In this document: positions 8,502 to 17,304 of the stretch, one piece after another
How the letters are laid out: each line of letters begins with the position of its first letter
Numbering within the stretch: position 1 is the first letter of the stretch
Assembly (NCBI GenBank): GCA_041660385.1
Contig: JBAZWJ010000022.1
Span: 1-64,000 of the forward strand
Length of the DNA: 64,000 nt
Origin: DYJE01 sp041660385
GTDB taxonomy: Bacteria; Desulfobacterota; Desulfobacteria; Desulfobacterales; Desulfolunaceae
Reading direction: 5' to 3'
Notes under the pieces: model-generated
The model's input: the letters and a program-made list of their open reading frames with translations, nothing else
The model's database searches: none
Told to the model about the DNA's origin: nothing
Translations under genes and position numbers: made by a program

Positions 8502-9398
8502 ATGAAAGTACTGATTACCGGGGGAACTGGTTTTGTCGGAAGTTACTTGTGCGAACGAATGCTCGAACGCGGGTGGCATGTGACCATTACGGGCCGGTCA
8601 ACCAGTGTTCATTCGGGCAAGGATCGTTTTGATCATCTTGTCTGTGATACCACGGTGGAAGGCTCCTGGCAGGACCGTGTGGCCAGTTCGGATGTCATTA
8701 TCAATCTTGCCGGGAAAAATATATTCACACCGTGGAACCCGCAGAAAAAGAAGGAGATAAGGGACAGCAGGATCCTGACCACCCGGAATCTTGTTCGTGC
8801 GATTCCAGAAAACTCCGGTACCCTATTCTTGAGCACTTCGGCTTCCGGTTTTTACGGTAGTCGGGGTGGTGAAATCCTGGACGAAGACGCGTCCATGGGC
8901 CGAGGCTTTCTCGCAGAGCTTTGCAGAGACTGGGAAAGTGAGGCAAACGAAGCGGAAAAAAAAGGGGCCAGGGTGGTGTGTATGCGTTTTGGCATGATCC
9001 TGGGAAAGGGTGGGGGGGCACTGAGCAAGATGCTGTTGCCTTTCAAACTCTGTCTTGGCGGAAACCTGGGGCATGGAGATCAGTGGATGTCATGGATGCA
9101 TCTTAGCGATCTTGCTTCGGCTGTTTTCTTTCTGATTGAACAAGATAAGGCTAAGGGGCCAGTTAATTTCTGTTCTCCTTTTGCTGTGCGAAACCGTGAT
9201 TTTACAAAAACTCTGGCCGTAGCACTGGGTCGGCCTGCATTCTTTCATATTCCGGCTTTTTTGCTGAAAGCGCTCATGGGGGAACTGGGAGAAGTCATTC
9301 TTGGAAGTCAGAGAATGACCGCCTCCGGCCTTGAAAATCTGGGCTTTAAATTTGCTTATCCTGAAATATCCCAGGCGCTTGATAATATTGTGGGTTGA
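8502..9398 (+). CDS. TIGR01777-family NAD(P)-binding epimerase-like protein
   Basis: A 298-residue extended short-chain dehydrogenase. The N-terminus MKVLITGGTGFVGSYL is the dinucleotide-binding loop; STSASGFYG near residue 110 carries the Ser/Tyr region, and WMSWMHLSDLA is typical of the TIGR01777 (YfcH/SDR39U) group. The ATG at 8502 starts directly at the Rossmann strand; an earlier in-frame start at 8475 would add nine unlikely residues. It precedes the VOC gene by 10 bases, probably as an operon. Members are widely conserved with no established substrate. Confidence 0.85.
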   Translation: MKVLITGGTGFVGSYLCERMLERGWHVTITGRSTSVHSGKDRFDHLVCDTTVEGSWQDRVASSDVIINLAGKNIFTPWNPQKKKEIRDSRILTTRNLVRAIPENSGTLFLSTSASGFYGSRGGEILDEDASMGRGFLAELCRDWESEANEAEKKGARVVCMRFGMILGKGGGALSKMLLPFKLCLGGNLGHGDQWMSWMHLSDLASAVFFLIEQDKAKGPVNFCSPFAVRNRDFTKTLAVALGRPAFFHIPAFLLKALMGELGEVILGSQRMTASGLENLGFKFAYPEISQALDNIVG

Positions 9399-9408
9399 AG
9401 GACTTGCT

Positions 9409-9927
9409 ATGGGAAAATACACCGGGATTCACCATCTTGCCATGATCACGGACGATATGGACAAGACCATAAGATTCTGGCGTGATCTTCTCGGCATGCG
9501 GATGCTTGCCGCAACAGGTGACGGGAAGAACCGGCAGTATTATTTTGAAATTTCAGACAACAACATCATCTCGTTTTTCCAATGGCCGGGTTCAGTTAAT
9601 CCCGAAGAAAAAGAACATGGGGAACCCACAACCGAGCCCCTGGCTTTTGACCATGTGGCCATCGGAGTTGAGGATGACGCGACCCTTCTTTCTGTTAAGA
9701 AGACTCTCGAAGATGCAGGATTCTGGGTTTCCCATGTTGTGGATCACGGATTTATCCATTCCATATACTCGTTTGATCCCAACCGGATTCCCATTGAATT
9801 CTGTGCCGATGTGAGGGAAAAAAGCCTGAGGAAAATCCTCCGCATGAGTGATAGAAATCTTGGTGCTGTGGCTGCGGAAGGGCATGATCCCCAACCAGGA
9901 AAATGGTCTGAACCACCTGATGAATGA
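9409..9927 (+). CDS. VOC-superfamily (glyoxalase/bleomycin resistance) protein
   Basis: A 172-residue vicinal-oxygen-chelate protein. GIHHLAMITDDMDKTIRFW gives the first metal-ligand His and helix; FDHVAIGVED starts the second unit, and DPNRIPIEFC near residue 125 supplies the usual Glu. The start is the ATG behind GAAGGA rather than a longer frame that runs into the previous gene. It follows the TIGR01777 gene closely and is probably cotranscribed. Substrate unknown. Confidence 0.8.
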   Translation: MGKYTGIHHLAMITDDMDKTIRFWRDLLGMRMLAATGDGKNRQYYFEISDNNIISFFQWPGSVNPEEKEHGEPTTEPLAFDHVAIGVEDDATLLSVKKTLEDAGFWVSHVVDHGFIHSIYSFDPNRIPIEFCADVREKSLRKILRMSDRNLGAVAAEGHDPQPGKWSEPPDE

Positions 9928-9935
9928 ACCGGAAC

Positions 9936-10937
9936 TCACGACAAATTAACGATGGCTCGCCCTGTCCGATTATGGTTTACGATCTGTTCGATCTGAAGAT
10001 CCAGAGATTCCAAGTCTGGGAGCTCCGAGACAATGGTGCATAGAATGCCGTTTTTCCAGGGTCCGGCCAGTTTGTCCCAGATGATTCGGCGAAGCAGCAT
10101 GGGGGTTGTGGCTGAATCGATTCCTGAAAGGGTGATTCCTCTTATAATAAAAGGATAAACCGAAGATGTGAATTCCGCAGAACCCACATTGCCGCATGTG
10201 GTGACAATGCCGTGGCTTACAACGGATTTGATGGCGAATTCAAGAACGCTTCCCCCAACCGCATCCACCACCGCAGACCATTTTTGAGCAAGAAGGGCCT
10301 TTTCTCTTGTGCCGGCTATTTCATCCAAAGCCATGACATGTGAGGCCCCGATGGATTTGAGGTACTCTGACCGGTCATGATGGCCGTTTAACGCTGTGAC
10401 CTCATACCCGATTTTTGAAAGAATCGCGACAGCGATACTTCCCACACCACCCGTGGCCCCTGTTACAAGGACAGGTCCTTTATCCCTTGCGACTCCGTGC
10501 TCAAGGATTTTATGACAGGCAAGACCGGCTGTGAATCCCGCAGTCCCATACATCATGCTTTCCTTTAACGTCAGATTTTTCGGCAAAGGGACCACCCAGC
10601 TTCCCGGAACCCTCACGTATTCTGCAAAACCGCCTGATGTGTTCATGCCCAGGTCGTATCCTGTGACGATCACTGGGTCTCCTTTTTTAAATTTCGTTGT
10701 TCTGCTTTCTTCAACGATTCCGGCTGCGTCAATTCCCGGGGTGTGCGGGTAAATGCGTGTCACCCCTTTGTTTCCCATGACGGACAGAACATCTTTGTAA
10801 TTCAGGGACGAGTAGTTGACTTTGATCAACACGTCATCTTCGGGCAGGTCATTAAACGATTTCTGCTCTACGTTCCGCGTAAATATACCCTGGGAAGATT
10901 CTCTGACAACCATGGCTCTGAAGGTGTTTGAATTCAT
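9936..10937 (-). CDS. YhdH/YhfP-family oxidoreductase (acrylyl-CoA reductase type)
   Basis: A 333-residue zinc-free medium-chain dehydrogenase/reductase. NYSSLNYKDVLSV near residue 42 and PHTPGIDAAGIV near 64 are YhdH/AcuI signatures; VLVTGATGGVGSIAV near 155 is the NADPH-binding loop. AcuI members reduce acrylyl-CoA to propionyl-CoA and YhdH-type proteins reduce other activated alkenes, so a role in reducing an enoyl or quinone-like compound is likely. It converges on the VOC gene with an 8-base gap, and the HDOD gene lies just upstream on the same strand. Confidence 0.88.
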   Translation of the reverse strand: MNSNTFRAMVVRESSQGIFTRNVEQKSFNDLPEDDVLIKVNYSSLNYKDVLSVMGNKGVTRIYPHTPGIDAAGIVEESRTTKFKKGDPVIVTGYDLGMNTSGGFAEYVRVPGSWVVPLPKNLTLKESMMYGTAGFTAGLACHKILEHGVARDKGPVLVTGATGGVGSIAVAILSKIGYEVTALNGHHDRSEYLKSIGASHVMALDEIAGTREKALLAQKWSAVVDAVGGSVLEFAIKSVVSHGIVTTCGNVGSAEFTSSVYPFIIRGITLSGIDSATTPMLLRRIIWDKLAGPWKNGILCTIVSELPDLESLDLQIEQIVNHNRTGRAIVNLS

Positions 10938-10957
10938 ATCGTTTATTTGCTTTGTTT

Positions 10958-12853
10958 TTATGAGAGTATTGAAAAAATCTGGTTATTTTCCTCGATATAC
11001 TCATGAGCTCCCTGAACAATGGAATCCATGTCATCATAATTCATACCGCTAAAAACGCTATGCAGTATCTGCCAATGCCCATATGTCAGACGAGGAACCG
11101 CATGGGGCGCCACAAGGTTCAGGTCTTCAGCCGGAAAACACCGGTGGTACAGGAAATCCGCAAACCCGATAACCGCAGCGAGGATGGCGTGATCTGTAGC
11201 GAAGAACGGCTGATGGTGAAATGCAGCAGCCTGTACAAGGGGATCGGGTAAGTTCCAGCTGGCACCGATATATTTCCCGATCATCGCATGGTTGATTCCG
11301 AAACATTCTTCTTCAAGTTCATATAACGGAATGTCCAACTCGGCAGATTCGAGATGGAGTCTGCCGTAAACGTCTGCATAATGGTTCACGAGGAAAATCT
11401 TTCCGAAATCATGCAGCAAACCTGCTGTAAACAAGCCCGGTTCGTCTTTTTTATTGAACCTTTTATAAATATAACGGCATAAAACGGCTGTTCCCATGAG
11501 ATGATGCCAGAGTGCTTTTGGTTGGTAAAGTCCTTTTATGTTGGCCATATCAATGGCCTTCATGGCCCCGAGACCAAGGGCCAGGTTGACGATTTCCGTT
11601 CTGCCAAGGATAAGAACAGCCCTTTCGATGGTATCCACCTGCTGCTGATAACCATAAAAAGCCGAATTCACTATTTTTAGAAGCGTTAAAGTCAATGCCG
11701 GGTCATTTTTGATCACTTCACTTAATTCTGCAAGGGACGAGTCTGGTTTTTTTGCGATGTCCACGATGTCCAGAACCACTTTCGAAAGGGTTGGAAAGGA
11801 TTCAACTTTTTTTAATTTCTGGCGGATATCCTTTTTCAACAGTGCAGCATGCTCGTCATTGTCAAATCCGCTCAGTTTGATCAGGAATTCTTCAGTTAAG
11901 CGATGGATGTCATGTGTGTCGTCCGGTTTTTTCCCTTTTTTGATGGCCTCGTCAAGACCTGGAATTAGAGGAGAATCAAATGGAAGTCTGAACAGGAACT
12001 CCTTTTGACGCACTTTGGGTAGATGCCCCAGGCCATGCCAGAGTTCATCAAGGCTTCTTTCCGTCAGCCATTTGAATTTTTTCCCCCGGGAATTGATCAG
12101 CATCAGATGGAACAGGTCCATGGCTGATTCACCATCTTTGATGATGCTTTTCAAAGAAAGACGGCCTTCGGCATCAGACTGGACGCCATGATCATGGGTT
12201 GTGAATACGATTCGTGAAGCACCTGTTTCCCCATGATTGATAAGATTCGATACGGTTGTTCCATCTTCAGGGAAAATGGACACCCCCCTGAACACAGCAG
12301 CTGATTCTCCGAACAGGTCACGGCACGCATCGTCGATTCGTGATAATCCCTTGTATTCTCTTTGGTCTTTGGAAAAAAAATCCAGAATCACAAACCGTCT
12401 TTCGTCGATGACAAGAACCACAGAACATCCATCGATACGGTCTTCTATTTTTTCAACCCATCCATCAGCCAATAAGGAGGGGAAAGGCATGTCTTCATTG
12501 TTTGGAGCAATTTTAGCACTGATAAGGGCCAGTCTGAAAAAGCCCATGGTTGCTTTTTGCATCTCCTGACGGATACGCCTGTAGTTATTCGTGCTCATGG
12601 GAAAAGGCAGAGATTCATCTTTTACAGCCGATTCCACCGTTACTTTCCCTCCGTATTCTTCAACAAGCCGGGATACGGCAACGGCGGCTTCTTTTTTTTC
12701 AGCAAGAGTCAAGACACGCGGTGGTGATAAAACAAGATTTTTGATCTTCTTTTCAGAAAATCCCAGGCCTTCTTTTAAATACGAGAGAAGGTTATCCGTC
12801 AGCTTATCATGTTTCAATCCGTGGAAAATGAGTCTGTAATGGTTGTTGCTCAT
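10958..12853 (-). CDS. HDOD-domain signalling protein with L7/L12-like N-terminus
   Basis: A 631-residue cytoplasmic protein. Residues about 10-80 resemble the C-terminal domain of ribosomal protein L7/L12 (EKKEAAVAVSRLVEEYGGKV), a module seen at the front of several regulators. The middle (85-340) is not recognised. From about 345 an HDOD domain follows (FPTLSKVVLDIV, NDPALTLTLLKIVNSAFYG, LLHDFGKI near 479), which is related to HD phosphohydrolases but usually non-catalytic and used in signal transduction. The ATG before SNNHYR is preferred over a 36-residue upstream extension of poor composition. No receiver or GGDEF partner is adjacent. Confidence 0.85.
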   Translation of the reverse strand: MSNNHYRLIFHGLKHDKLTDNLLSYLKEGLGFSEKKIKNLVLSPPRVLTLAEKKEAAVAVSRLVEEYGGKVTVESAVKDESLPFPMSTNNYRRIRQEMQKATMGFFRLALISAKIAPNNEDMPFPSLLADGWVEKIEDRIDGCSVVLVIDERRFVILDFFSKDQREYKGLSRIDDACRDLFGESAAVFRGVSIFPEDGTTVSNLINHGETGASRIVFTTHDHGVQSDAEGRLSLKSIIKDGESAMDLFHLMLINSRGKKFKWLTERSLDELWHGLGHLPKVRQKEFLFRLPFDSPLIPGLDEAIKKGKKPDDTHDIHRLTEEFLIKLSGFDNDEHAALLKKDIRQKLKKVESFPTLSKVVLDIVDIAKKPDSSLAELSEVIKNDPALTLTLLKIVNSAFYGYQQQVDTIERAVLILGRTEIVNLALGLGAMKAIDMANIKGLYQPKALWHHLMGTAVLCRYIYKRFNKKDEPGLFTAGLLHDFGKIFLVNHYADVYGRLHLESAELDIPLYELEEECFGINHAMIGKYIGASWNLPDPLVQAAAFHHQPFFATDHAILAAVIGFADFLYHRCFPAEDLNLVAPHAVPRLTYGHWQILHSVFSGMNYDDMDSIVQGAHEYIEENNQIFSILS

Positions 12854-13090
12854 AATAGATTCGCCTGTTTGTTTGATATGTTCAGTCCGAACTGAGGAAG
12901 AGAAAATCGTAAATTGATGTAACGTACGGATTAGTATACGTAACTCTGTATTCGATGTCAAATACCCTGATGATGTGGTCTTATGGTTGTGCTGATTTCA
13001 TTTTTATAATACCATGTGCCTCGTTCGATTTCTGGGAAAACGGTTCGAACAATCATTTAAAACAGATTAAATTTAACGGGGACATGGATT

Positions 13091-13837
13091 TTGGAAATCA
13101 CACAGCTTAACGTCAATGACATCCGCATTGAGCGGCCTTTTTCTATTTTTTTTCCCATCAATGACGATACGTTGAACGCCATTCGGATTGATATGAAGAC
13201 CAATGGATTTGATATGGGGTTTCCCCTGATCATCTGGAAAGAACGGCAGATTCTGGTGGACGGTCACACTCGGTTTATTGCGGCCAAAGAAATGGGCGTT
13301 ACAGAGCTTCCCGTTCTTTTCAAGGAATTTGAAAACGAAGACGATGCGGTGCTTTACGCTTTTCATATTCAGCGGAACAGGCGGAATCTTTCCGATGACA
13401 ATATCATCAGGTGTCTTGAGGTTCTTGATAAAATCGGCTCAAAAAAATCGGTTGATCCGTCAAAGCCAAAGGCTGAAAAAAAAGAAACCGTTGAAAATAT
13501 AGCCAAAGAGCTGGGAACGAGTAAGAGTAAAATTGAGAAGGCTCGAAAGATCATGGAGATCGGTTCCGAAGAGATCAGAGAATCGGTTCAGTCCGGGAAA
13601 ACATCGATCAACAAAGCTTATAACGACATTCAGACCCAGCGGCGTGAAAGCGGGGAATTAAAGGGCTCTAAAACAAACGGTCTGGCATCGGATGCGCGGT
13701 ATTTCAAATCTTTGCAGGCATTGAAAAGTGAAATACGCTTTCTGAAAGATGACGACTGGAATCAGTTGCCCATGGAAAGGGTGATTGCCGATCTGGAGAT
13801 CCTGATCGCCCAGATTCACGAGGGATCTTTGTCATAG
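13091..13837 (+). CDS. ParB-like nuclease-domain protein
   Basis: A 248-residue protein starting at TTG behind a GGGG site; the nearby ATG is out of frame and closes after a few codons. Residues about 5-100 form a ParB/sulfiredoxin-like domain: IRIERPF, PLIIWKERQILVDGHTRFIAAKEMG, with the conserved DGHTR box, and QRNRRNL. A basic helical part with a likely helix-turn-helix follows (IAKELGTSKSKIEKARKI, about 135-170). No parA neighbour is present, so it is an orphan ParB-like protein, perhaps of element origin or a gene regulator. It is 8 bases before hrpB and so probably cotranscribed. Confidence 0.8.
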   Translation: MEITQLNVNDIRIERPFSIFFPINDDTLNAIRIDMKTNGFDMGFPLIIWKERQILVDGHTRFIAAKEMGVTELPVLFKEFENEDDAVLYAFHIQRNRRNLSDDNIIRCLEVLDKIGSKKSVDPSKPKAEKKETVENIAKELGTSKSKIEKARKIMEIGSEEIRESVQSGKTSINKAYNDIQTQRRESGELKGSKTNGLASDARYFKSLQALKSEIRFLKDDDWNQLPMERVIADLEILIAQIHEGSLS

Positions 13838-13845
13838 AAACCGCC

Positions 13846-16401
13846 ATGGCCGATGTTCTCCCCATTGTTCCCCATATTCCTGCTATACATCATGCCCTCG
13901 GAACCCAGGGGCGGGCCATTGTGGCTGCCGCTCCCGGAGCTGGGAAAACCACATGGGTTCCACTTTCACTTCTTGAAGCACCGTTCCTGAAAGAAAAAAA
14001 AATTCTGATGCTGGAACCGAGGCGGCTGGCCACGCGGATGGCCGCCGGACGCATGGCCGAACTTCTGGGCGAGCCTATGGGAAAAACCGTGGGCTACCAG
14101 ATACGCCATGAACGGGTGATCGGATCTGATACTCGAATCATCGTGATGACCGAAGGGGTTCTGACGCGAAAGATCCAGCATGATCCTGAGCTTGACGGTG
14201 TGGGGCTGGTTATTTTCGATGAATTCCACGAACGGAGCCTCAACACCGATCTGGGACTTGCGCTTTGTCTTGAGATTTCCGATGTTTTACGGAAGGATTT
14301 AAGGCTACTCGTGATGTCCGCCACCATGGAAACCGAATCTGTTTCACGGCTTATGGGTAATGCGGACGTGATAAGGTCCGAAGGAATCAGTTACCCCGTT
14401 GAAACCATTTACAGAACACGGAAAAATACGGACCGGTTCCCTGGATTTAATGAGAAAGAATGCGCGTCCCAGGTGGTTTACGCCCTTGAAAACAACTCGG
14501 GTGATATTCTTGTGTTTCTGCCTGGAGCCGGAGAAATCAGGCAGGTTCATACCCTGCTTATGAACAGGATTTCTGACCCGGATGTTTCCCTTTATCCCCT
14601 TTGCGGCAATCTGGATAAAAAAGATCAGGATGCGGCCATCAGACCGTCTATCCCGGGCCGACGGAAAGTGGTTCTCGCCACATCCATTGCCGAAACGTCC
14701 CTGACCATTCAGGGAGTGAATGTGGTGATCGATTCCGGGTATATGCGAGTTCCGCGCTATTATCCCGGATATTCCATGGGCCGCCTTGAAACCATCCCCG
14801 TATCCAAAGCGTCGGCAGATCAACGGAGGGGAAGGGCAGGGCGACTTGGACCCGGTGTCTGTTACAGGTTGTGGACCGAAGAAGAAAACGCGCTTCATCC
14901 TGATTTCAACACCCCGGAAATCATCCATGCCGATCTTGCAGATTTTGCCCTGGAACTGGGGCTTTGGGGTGCACGGGAGCCGGACGAACTGAAATGGCTC
15001 GACCTGCCACCCAAGGGTGCGTATGAACAGGCCCGGAATCTTCTGATTAAAATCGGAGCGCTTGATCAGGAGGGACGCATCACGGATCATGGAAAAGAAC
15101 TGGCAGCTCTTGGGCTCCATCCACGGCTTGGTCACATGCTGGTTCTTGCAAAGAAAAAGGGAAAGGGAAGTCTGGCCTGCCTTATCGCCGCATGTCTGAA
15201 CGAACGTGATTTTTTTCTTGGGAAAGATGAAAGGGCGCTTGCGGACATACGACTGCGACTCACTTATCTGAAGGATGTGCAAGAACGAAAGATGTCTGAA
15301 ATAAAGGGTCGTGCGATTAACCATGGCATCGTTTCCACGATTCATACCAATGCCCGGAAGCTGGAAAAAGATCTTGGAATAAAGTCAGCTTCTTACAACG
15401 TGGATGAGGCCGGAACCCTTCTGGCCTGGGCATATCCCGAACGAATCGCCATGGCTGTAAAAGGCATCCACGGATCATACAAAATGGCTTCGGGAACAGC
15501 GGTGTTTCTTTCGGATTCCGATTCGATGTGCTGTGAACCGATGATCGTCTGCGCCGAACTGGATGGTAAACGAAAACGATCCAGAATCTACCTTGCCGCA
15601 ACTTATTCCATGGACAGTCTGGAAGAGGATTTTGGTCATGCTGTTGAAAAATGCGAGGTGCTGGAATGGGACACGAAAACCCAGGCGGTTTCAGCTCAGG
15701 TCAGGCATGTTTACGATCAGCTTGTGCTCCATTGTGAACGATCAACAAATGTTGACCCGGATGCTGTTTCCGATCTTATGATCGACCAAATACGTGAACA
15801 GGGGATTGGTATTCTCCCCTGGACAGCGGCTCTTGTCAGCATTAAATCACGTTCCGTTTTTATACGAAATGTGGACGGGTTTGGTGATTTTCCCGATCTC
15901 AGTGATTCCGCTCTGGAAGAGACGCTTGCGCAATGGCTCAAACCATTCCTTACGGGTGTTCGGTCTCTGGCTCAATTGAAAAAAATCGATCTTCAATCTG
16001 CCGTTTTCTCCCTCCTGTCGTGGAACCAGCGGAAGTTGCTTGACGAACTTGCCCCGACCCATGTGACGGTTCCCAGCGGTTCACACATTCCCCTTGATTA
16101 TCAGGTGGTGGATAACAAACTTCATACGTCGCCCTTGCTTTCCGTGAGGCTCCAGGAGATGTTCGGCTGCATGGAAACGCCGCGAATCGCCGGAGGGCGA
16201 ATACCGGTGACGGTTCAGCTTCTTTCACCGGCAGGTCGAGTCATGCAGATGACAAAGGATCTTGAAAGTTTCTGGAAAAACACTTATGAACAGGTCAAAA
16301 AAGATTTGAAAGGCCGTTATCCCAAGCATTACTGGCCGGATGATCCCTATAGCGCAACAGCTACGAACAGGACGAAAAAGAATATGGATAAAAAGTCATG
16401 A
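13846..16401 (+). CDS. hrpB: ATP-dependent helicase HrpB
   Basis: An 851-residue DEAH-box helicase of the usual HrpB length. AAPGAGKTTW near residue 30 is Walker A, FDEFHER near 125 is the DExH box and SATM near 160 is motif III; SLTIQGVNVVIDSG and QRRGRAGRLGPG near 325 are the second RecA domain. HA2 and the HrpB-specific C-terminus (about 560-850, ending with PKHYWPDDP) follow. It is a cytoplasmic RNA helicase of poorly known target. The stop overlaps the next gene by 4 bases (ATGA), which shows translational coupling. Confidence 0.95.
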   Translation: MADVLPIVPHIPAIHHALGTQGRAIVAAAPGAGKTTWVPLSLLEAPFLKEKKILMLEPRRLATRMAAGRMAELLGEPMGKTVGYQIRHERVIGSDTRIIVMTEGVLTRKIQHDPELDGVGLVIFDEFHERSLNTDLGLALCLEISDVLRKDLRLLVMSATMETESVSRLMGNADVIRSEGISYPVETIYRTRKNTDRFPGFNEKECASQVVYALENNSGDILVFLPGAGEIRQVHTLLMNRISDPDVSLYPLCGNLDKKDQDAAIRPSIPGRRKVVLATSIAETSLTIQGVNVVIDSGYMRVPRYYPGYSMGRLETIPVSKASADQRRGRAGRLGPGVCYRLWTEEENALHPDFNTPEIIHADLADFALELGLWGAREPDELKWLDLPPKGAYEQARNLLIKIGALDQEGRITDHGKELAALGLHPRLGHMLVLAKKKGKGSLACLIAACLNERDFFLGKDERALADIRLRLTYLKDVQERKMSEIKGRAINHGIVSTIHTNARKLEKDLGIKSASYNVDEAGTLLAWAYPERIAMAVKGIHGSYKMASGTAVFLSDSDSMCCEPMIVCAELDGKRKRSRIYLAATYSMDSLEEDFGHAVEKCEVLEWDTKTQAVSAQVRHVYDQLVLHCERSTNVDPDAVSDLMIDQIREQGIGILPWTAALVSIKSRSVFIRNVDGFGDFPDLSDSALEETLAQWLKPFLTGVRSLAQLKKIDLQSAVFSLLSWNQRKLLDELAPTHVTVPSGSHIPLDYQVVDNKLHTSPLLSVRLQEMFGCMETPRIAGGRIPVTVQLLSPAGRVMQMTKDLESFWKNTYEQVKKDLKGRYPKHYWPDDPYSATATNRTKKNMDKKS

Positions 16402-17165
16402 CTGAACAATCCTTAACCATCACCGTGATGACCATGAACCTGCGCTTCGGCCTTGCGGAGGATGGAGAGAATTGCTGGGCCAATCGCAAGAAAGCCTACC
16501 CCGTTCTTTTTAAAACCCATGACCCTGATTTTATTGGTGTTCAGGAGGCTAACGATTTTCAGGCAGATCAACTTTCCGATATACTGGAAAACCACGGCCA
16601 TATCGGAGAACGGAAAAAGTCAGCCGATCCGTTACCAGCCACCTGGCAGGATAACCTCATTTTTTTCAAAAAGCCGTGGACATGCCTGTCTCACAAACAC
16701 TATTTTCTAAGCAACACGCCGGATATCCAGAGCCAGTTTCCGGGAAGCCAGTGGCCACGTCAATGCATCATCGGCCACTGTGAAAACAACGGACATTCTC
16801 TGATCCATGTGAACACCCATTTTGATTTTGCATCTTCGGTTCAGGAGAAAAGCGCCGAGCTGATCATCAATCTGCTGAAGGATTATCCTGCCGATATTCC
16901 AACCATCATCACCGGCGATTTCAATACATCGCCCAACAGCGAGACTTATGCCCTGTTCATGGAGAACGGTTTCAGAGATCTGTTTGAAAACCATCACAGC
17001 TCCACGTTTCACGGATTTACAGGCCATGATCTGGGCGGTCACATTGACTGGATTCTCTTTAAAGGAGGATTAAAAGGTGTGGATCATCAGATTGTTCAAG
17101 AACCGTTTGAAGGCATTTACCCTTCGGATCATTATCCGGTGAAAGCTATTTTTGAATTTGTCTGA
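16398..17165 (+). CDS. Endonuclease/exonuclease/phosphatase-family hydrolase
   Basis: A 255-residue metal-dependent phosphoesterase. MTMNLRFG near residue 12, IGVQEA near 50 with the metal-binding Glu, TGDFNTSP near 175 and a terminal SDHYPV are the catalytic boxes of the EEP (DNase I-like) fold. No signal peptide is seen, so it acts in the cytoplasm. The overlap with hrpB suggests a nucleic-acid substrate, but members also act on sphingomyelin and inositol phosphates. Family firm, substrate not. Confidence 0.88.
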   Translation: MTEQSLTITVMTMNLRFGLAEDGENCWANRKKAYPVLFKTHDPDFIGVQEANDFQADQLSDILENHGHIGERKKSADPLPATWQDNLIFFKKPWTCLSHKHYFLSNTPDIQSQFPGSQWPRQCIIGHCENNGHSLIHVNTHFDFASSVQEKSAELIINLLKDYPADIPTIITGDFNTSPNSETYALFMENGFRDLFENHHSSTFHGFTGHDLGGHIDWILFKGGLKGVDHQIVQEPFEGIYPSDHYPVKAIFEFV

Positions 17166-17243
17166 TCTGATATTCGTCCAACCTGGACGATTCAGTTCTT
17201 TTTTGCCATTGATCGGTTAATGGGTTATAAGAAAAAAAAATAA

Positions 17244-17270
17244 CACGGCATTTCAATCCGAATTGCCGTG
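17244..17270. other. Inverted repeat between EEP and ABC exporter genes
   Basis: The 7-bp arms CACGGCA and TGCCGTG flank a 13-base loop. A run of A precedes it, so it has terminator form only on the minus strand, where no gene is seen. It may still attenuate read-through between the two plus-strand genes. Weak evidence. Confidence 0.3.
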
Positions 17271-17304
17271 AACCATTATCCCTGATAATTGGATTCCCTG
17301 ACTG

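Noticed and set aside
14344..15345. 333-residue minus-strand frame opposite hrpB
   Set aside because: Fully inside hrpB on the other strand, no ribosome site, no domain; a shadow frame.
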